Assembly (NCBI RefSeq): GCF_042477335.2
Contig: NC_091262.1
Span: 16,760,001 to 16,824,000, forward strand
Length of the DNA: 64,000 nucleotides
Source of the DNA: Ovis canadensis
Taxonomy: Eukaryota > Chordata > Mammalia > Artiodactyla > Bovidae
Direction of reading: 5' to 3'
Position 1 is the first letter of the stretch; the number at the start of each line of letters is the position of its first letter. A model generated the notes under the pieces. That model searched no databases and was not told where the DNA came from. It saw nothing but the letters and a program-made list of their open reading frames with translations. A program made the position numbers and the translations under genes. This document shows positions 58,558 to 64,000 of this stretch, one piece after another.

Positions 58558-61500
58558 CTGTTTATTTTTTATTTATTTTATTTGGAGGCTAATTACTTTA
58601 CAATATTGTAGTGGTTTTGCCATACATTACACTAATCAGCCATGAGTGTACATGTGTTCCTTATCCTGAACCACCCTCCCACCTCCCTCCCCATCCCATC
58701 CCTCAGGGTCATCCCAGTGCACCAGCCCTGAGCACCCTGTCTCATGCATTGAAACTGGACTGGCGATCTATTTCACATATGATAATATGCATGTTTCGAT
58801 GCTATTCTCTCAAATCATCCCACCCTCACCTTCTCCCACAGAGTCCAAAAGACTGTTCTATACATCTGTGTCTCTTTTACTGTCTCACATATAGGGTTAT
58901 CGTTACCATCTTTCTAAATTCAATATATATGTGTTAGTATACTGTATTGGTATTTTTCTTTCTGGCTTATTTCACTCTGTATAATAGTCTCTAATTTCAT
59001 CCACCTCATTGGAACTGATTCAAATGCATTCTTTTTAATAGCTGAGTAATATTCCATTGTGTATATGTACCACAGCTTTCTTATCCACTCTTCTGCTGAT
59101 GGACCTCTAGGTTGCTTCCATGTCCTGGCTGTTATAAACAGTGCTGCGATGAACACTGGGGTACATGTGTCTCTTTCGATTCTGGTTTCCTCCGTGTGTA
59201 TGCCCAGCAGTGGGATTGCTGGGTCATAAGGCAGTTCTATTTGCAGTTTTTGAAGAAATCTCCACAGTGTTCTCCATAGTGGCTGTACTAGTTTGCATTC
59301 CCACCAACAGTGTAAGAGGGTTCCCTTTTCTCCACACCCTCTCCAGCATTTATTGTTTGTAGACTTTTGGATCACAGCCATTCTGACTGGTGTGAAATGG
59401 TACCTCATTGTGGTTTTGCTTTGCATTTCTCTGATAATGAGTGATGTTGAGTGTCTTTTCATGTGTTTGTTAGCCATCTGTATGTCTTCTTTGGAGAAAT
59501 GTCTGTTTAGTTCTTTGGCCCATTTTTTGATTGGGTTGTTTATTTTTCTGGAATTGAGCTGCAGGAGTTGCTTGTATATTTTGAGATTAATTCTTTGTCA
59601 GTTGCTTCATTTGCTATTATTTTCTTCCATTCTGAAGGCAGTCTTTTCACCTTGCTTATAATTTCCTTTGTTGTGCAAAAGCTTTTAAGTTTAATTACGT
59701 ACCATTTGTTTATGTTTGCTTTTATTTCCATTACTCTGGGAGGTAGGTCACACATCCTGCTGTGATTTATGTCAGAGAGTGATTTGCCTATGTTTTCCTC
59801 TAGGAGTTTAATAGTTTCTGGTCTTATATTTAGATGTTTAATCCATTTTGAGTTTCTATTTCTGCCTTATTGACTGTGCCAAAGCCTTTGACTGTGTGGA
59901 TCACAATAAACTGGAAAATTCTTCAAGAGATGGGAATACCAGACCACCAGACCTGCCTCTTGAGAAATTTGTATGCAGGTCAGGAAGCAACAGTTAGAAC
60001 TGGACATGGAACAACAGACTGGTTCCAAATCGGAAAAGGAGTACATCAAGGCTGTATATTGTTACCCTACTTATTTAACTTCTATGCATAGTACATCATG
60101 AGAAACACTGGGCTGGAGGAAGCACAAGCTGGAATCAAGATTGCCGGGAGAAATATCAATAACCTCAGATATGCAGATGATACCACTCTTATGGCAGAAA
60201 GTGAAGAAGAACTAAAGAGCTTCTTGATGAAAGTGAAAGACGAGAGAGAAAAAGTTGGCTTAAAGCTCAACATTCAGAAAACAAAGATCATGACATCTGG
60301 TCCCATCACTTCATGGGAAATAGATGGGGAAATAGTGGAAACAGTGTCAGAGTTTATTTTTGGGGGCTCCAAAATCACTGCAGATGGTGATTGCAGCCAT
60401 GAAATTAAAAGACGTTACTCCTTGCAAGGAAAGTTATGATCAACCTAGATACCATATTGAAAAGCAGAGACATTACTTTGCCGACTAAGGTCCATCTAGT
60501 CAAAGCTATGGTTTTTTCTGTAGTCATGTATGGATGTGAGAGTTGGACTGTGAAGAAAGCTGAGCACCAAAGAATTGATGCTTTTGAACTATGGTGTTGG
60601 AGAAGACTCTTGAGAGTCCCCTGGACTGCAAGGAGATCCAACCAGTGCATCCTAAAGGAGATCAGTCCTGGGTGTTCATTGGTAGGACTGATGTTAAAGC
60701 TGAAACTCCAATACTGTGGCCACCTGATGCGAAGATCCAACTCATTTGAAAAGACCCTGATGCTGGGAAAGATTGAGGGCAGGAGGAGAAGGGGACAACA
60801 GAGGATGAGATGGTCGATGGCATCACCTACTCAATGGACATGAGTTTGGGTAGACTCCAGGAGTTTGTGATGGACAGGGAGGCCTGCCGTGCTGCAGTTA
60901 ATAGGGTCATAAAGAGTCGGACATGACTGAGTCACTGAACTGAACTGAACTGATGATGTTAGAAAGTGTTCTCATTTCATTCTTTTATAAGTCGTTGACC
61001 AGTTTTCCCAGCACCACTTGTTAAAGAGATTGTCTTTTCTCCATTGTATATTCTTGCCTCCTTTGTCAAAGATAAGGTGTCCATAAGTGTGTGGAATTAT
61101 CTCTGGGCTTTCTATTTTGTTCTATTGATATATATATCTGTCTTTGTCCCAGTACCATACTGTCTTGATGACTGTAGCTTTGTAGTATAGCCTGAAGTCA
61201 GGCAGGTTGATTCCTCCAGTTCCATTCTTTTTTCTCAAGATTGGTTTGGCTATTCTAGGTTTTTTGTATTTCCATACAAATTGTGAAATTATTTGTTCTA
61301 GTTCAGTAAAAAATACCGTTGGTAGGTTGATAGGGATTGCATGGAATCTATAGATTGCTTTGGGTAGTATACTCATTTTCACTGTATTGATTTTTTCCAA
61401 TCTATGAACATGATGTATTTCTCCATCTATTTGCATCCTCTCTGATTTCTTTCATATAGGTCTTTTATTTCTCTAGGTAGATATATTCCTAAGTATTTTA

Positions 61501-61937
61501 TTCTTTTCATTGCAATGGTGAATGGAATTGTTTCCTTAATTTCTCTTTCCGTTTTCTCATTGTTAGTGTATAGGAATGCAAGGGATTTCTGTGCGTTAAG
61601 TTTATATCCTGCAACTTTACTATATTCATTGATTAGCTCTAGTAATTTTCTGGTGGAGTGTTTAGGATTTTGTATGTAGAGGATCTAGTCATCTGCAAAC
61701 AGAGTTTTATTTCTTCTTTTCCAATCTGGACTCCTTTTACTTCTTTTTTTGCTCTGATTGCTGTTTCCAAAACTTCCAAAACTATGTTGAATAGTAGTGG
61801 TGAGAGTGGGCACCCTTGTCTTGTTCCTGACTTTAGGGGAAATACTTTCAGTTTTTCACCACTGAGGATAATATTTGCTGTGGGTTTGTCATGTATAGCT
61901 TTTATTATGTTGAGGTATGTTGCTTCTATTCCTGGTA
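58558..61937 (-). mobile_element. Young ruminant L1, 5'-truncated, interrupted by a BovB
   Basis: It reads on the minus strand from the 3' UTR (complement at 58570-58760: GGAGGCTAATTACTTTACAA, GTTTTGCCATACATTACACT) into ORF2. The open frame 58920-59477 (185 codons) is the ORF2 C-terminus with …[17 protein letters not shown]…, …[20 protein letters not shown]… and the Cys-rich end. ORF2 resumes at 60951-61937 beyond the BovB, with the frame 61122-61436. About 2.3 kb of L1. The upstream part, with endonuclease and ORF1, is missing. Confidence 0.93.
59853..60950 (+). mobile_element. BovB LINE in opposite orientation inside L1
   Basis: It starts at the block A region (TCTATTTCTGCCTTATTGAC), passes YADDTTLMAESEEELKS (frame 60098-60439) and …[20 protein letters not shown]… (frame 60436-60843), and ends GAACTGAACTGAACTGA. 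The catalytic YADD box is intact, but a frameshift near 60430 splits the frame. No clear target duplication: about 14 bp of L1 seem to be lost at the junction. Confidence 0.94.
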
Positions 61938-62025
61938 TCTGTGTGGATGTAAGATTTTATTCTCTGGGATAAATGCCCAGGAATGTGATTGCCAGGTCCT
62001 GTGATAAATATTGGTTTATTTTTTA

Positions 62026-62247
62026 AGTGAGTGAGTGAGTGAGTGAAGTCGCTCAGTCGTGTCCAACTCTATGTGACCCCATGGACTGTAGCCTGTCACG
62101 CTCCTCTGTCCATGGGATTTTCCAGGCAAGATTACTGGAGTGGATTGCCGTTTCCTTCTCCAGGGGATCTTCCTGACTCAGGAGTTGAACCCAGGTCTCC
62201 CGCACTGCAGGCAGACGATTTACCGTCTGAGCCACCAGGGAGAAGCT
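62026..62247 (-). mobile_element. Bov-tA SINE with (GTGA)n end
   Basis: A (GTGA)n tract at 62026-62044, then the complement of a Bov-tA: AAGTCGCTCAGTCGTGTCCA, CTCCAGGGGATCTTCCTGAC, CGTCTGAGCCACCAGGGAGA. Confidence 0.95.
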
Positions 62248-62767
62248 GTCAAACTCTTTTCCAAAGTTTATGTACCATTTTCTATCCCACTGTCAAGGTG
62301 TGAGAGATCTAGTTTCTCTGTATCTTCACCAGCAGGTGGTACTGTCACAGGTTTTTGTTTTAGCTACTCTACTGTGTGTATGTCCAATAGTTTGATATTG
62401 CCTTGTTGTCTTGATTTACATTTTCCTGATTGTTAGTGCTATTGAATTCTCTTTATGCACTTATTTACCAATAGTATATCTTCTTCATCAAAATGTTTCC
62501 TCATATTAGTTGCTGCATTAAAAGTTGGAGTATTTTGCTTTATTTATTTTTTTCTCCTGCCTTATTAAGTGTTCTTCCTACAGTCTAGATATGATTCCTT
62601 TGCCAGATGAAGTGTTCAGATTTTTTTCCCTCTTTGTATGGCTTTTTTCCCCCCATCCTTTTAGTAGGGTCTTTCAAAGAAGAAAAGTTTTTAATATTGA
62701 AGAAGTCCAATTTATTGATTTTCTTTTTACTTTTTATGGAATATACTTTTTTTGTGTGTGGCAAGCA

Positions 62768-63115
62768 TTTTTTTGGTTTACTTTTAATTGGAGGGTGATT
62801 GCTTTACAATATTGTGTTGGTCTCTGCCGTACATCAGCATGAATCAGCCATAGGTGTACATATGTGCTCTCCCCCTTGAAGCCCCCTCCCACCTCCCACC
62901 CCATCCCATACTCTAGGCTGTCACAAATAGTGCTGCAATGAACATGGGGATATGTATATATCTTTTTCAGTTATGGTTTTCTCAGGGTACATACCACGTA
63001 GTTGGATTTTTGGGTCATATGGTAATTTTAATCCTAGTTTTTGAAGGAGTTTCCATACTGTTCTCCATAGTAGCTACATCAGTTTACATTCCTGCCAACA
63101 GTGGGAATGTATACT
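62768..63115 (-). mobile_element. Young ruminant L1 3' fragment, internally deleted
   Basis: The 3' UTR part (GGAGGGTGATTGCTTTACAA, CCCACCTCCCACCCCATCCC) is joined at about 62922 to a more upstream part (AAATAGTGCTGCAATGAACA, GTTTCCATACTGTTCTCCAT). Several hundred bases between them are missing. It sits inside the old L1. Confidence 0.85.
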
Positions 63116-64000
63116 TTTAGAGTAATGTCTAAGAGCTCTTCATAAATCCCTAACTCCTAAAGATTTTTTTCCTATTTTCTTCTAAAAGTTTTAATATATG
63201 TTTTACATTTAATTCATTTTCAGCTTTGAATTAACTGTTATAGAAAATCAATGTGTGAGGTTTATAGCTAAGTTTGTTTCTTTTCCTTTTGCTTATGAAA
63301 CTCTAGTTACTTTATTATCACTTGTTGAAAAAGTGATAATATCCTATCCTTCCTCTTTGACTTATGTTTGCACATTTATCAGAAGTCAGTTGGCTCAACT
63401 TCTGTGGGCTGTTTCTGGTTTCTCTAATTTCTTCCATTTATCTGTGTGTCTATCGTTGTGTCAACCTACAGTCTTGAGTATTGCAGCTATGTATGATAAG
63501 TCTTGGAATTGGGTGAAATTAATTCAGTCACTTTATTTTTAAAAATTATTTTAGTACATATTTTCTATATTAATTTTAGAGCTATCTTATCTATAAGTGA
63601 AAAAAAAATCTCATGTTAAGCCTTTATATCAGTTTGGGAAGAACTGACATCTTTATTGCGCTGAGTATTTTAATCCATAAACATGGTATATCTTTCCATT
63701 TATTTAGATCTTGTTTATTTTCTTACATTCAATGTTTTGCAGTTTTTAGTATACAAGTTCTAAAAATATTTTGTTAGATTTTCACCTAGCTGTTTCACAG
63801 TGTTGGAGTGCTTGTAAATAACACTGTATTTTAAAATTTATTTTTCCCTGTGTTCATTGCTAGTATACAGCAATATGGTTACCTTATATAAGTTAATGTT
63901 GTGTCCTCTGACTTGCCAAACTCACTTACTAATGTTAGGAAAGTTTTTTTGATAGGTTCCTTGAGAATTTCTGTGTACATCATCATATCATCTGCAAATG

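Larger units (their letters stand above)
61940..64000 (-). mobile_element. Old L1 relic, 3' UTR into ORF2, running to the window end
   Basis: Complement of an old L1: GGGATAAATGCCCAGGAATG, ATTTACATTTTCCTGATTGT, ATTCCTTTGCCAGATGAAGT, then after insertions CTTGTTGAAAAAGTGATAAT, CAACCTACAGTCTTGAGTAT and AAACATGGTATATCTTTCCA. It continues beyond 64000. No open frame of note. Confidence 0.7.

Noticed and set aside
58920..59477. 185-codon minus-strand frame as an independent gene
   Set aside because: It is the C-terminus of L1 ORF2 and continues into the L1 3' UTR.

Overview
This is a stretch of mammalian nuclear DNA from a horned ruminant, most likely a bovid. The evidence is the repeat content: many Bov-tA and Bov-A2 SINEs, a CHR-2-type SINE and BovB (RTE-class) LINE fragments, mixed with young ruminant-type L1s, older L1 and MIR relics and an ERV-L relic. 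The species cannot be fixed from the window. No bacterial, plasmid, phage or CRISPR-type system was seen.

Two GABA-A receptor subunit genes lie head to tail on the + strand. Positions 1-17.8 kb hold the 3' half of GABRA5 (alpha-5): four coding exons (6628-6771, 9131-9283, 12349-12560, 16948-17247) that encode the end of the ligand-binding domain, all four membrane helices, the M3-M4 loop and the stop codon. Earlier exons lie upstream of the window. Positions 48.2-64 kb hold the start of GABRG3 (gamma-3): a CpG island, exon 1 with the ATG and signal peptide (48941-48993), and exon 2 (57654-57802). The rest of GABRG3 lies beyond the window. This matches the known order GABRB3-GABRA5-GABRG3 of the mammalian cluster. 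All splice phases agree between successive exons. The two proteins are subunits of pentameric GABA-gated chloride channels of neurons.

Layout: 0.09-1.37 kb is a 40-42 bp minisatellite in a GABRA5 intron that carries repeated CACGTG hexamers. 1.4-17 kb is GABRA5 exons and introns with few repeats. 17.2-17.8 kb is the GABRA5 3' UTR. 18.7-47.6 kb is the intergenic interval and is mostly layered transposons: a BovB fragment with a readable reverse-transcriptase frame, an ancient L1 (24.4-28.2 kb) with at least five insertions, an ERV-L pol relic (30.0-32.0 kb, minus strand), and a 5'-truncated young L1 (36.4-40.8 kb) interrupted twice by BovB and once by Bov-A2. 48.2-49.25 kb is the GABRG3 CpG island. 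49.3-64 kb is GABRG3 introns 1 and 2, which end in further nested L1 and BovB.

The least expected signals are an exon-like open segment at 14030-14170 in the last GABRA5 intron that encodes a strongly hydrophobic stretch, the CACGTG-bearing minisatellite, a Bov-A2 insertion ending 58 bp before the last GABRA5 exon, a start-stop ATG-TAA in the GABRG3 CpG island, and several cleanly readable nested insertions with target-site duplications. Repeat family names and boundaries come from reading alone and are approximate, usually to within 10-30 bp.
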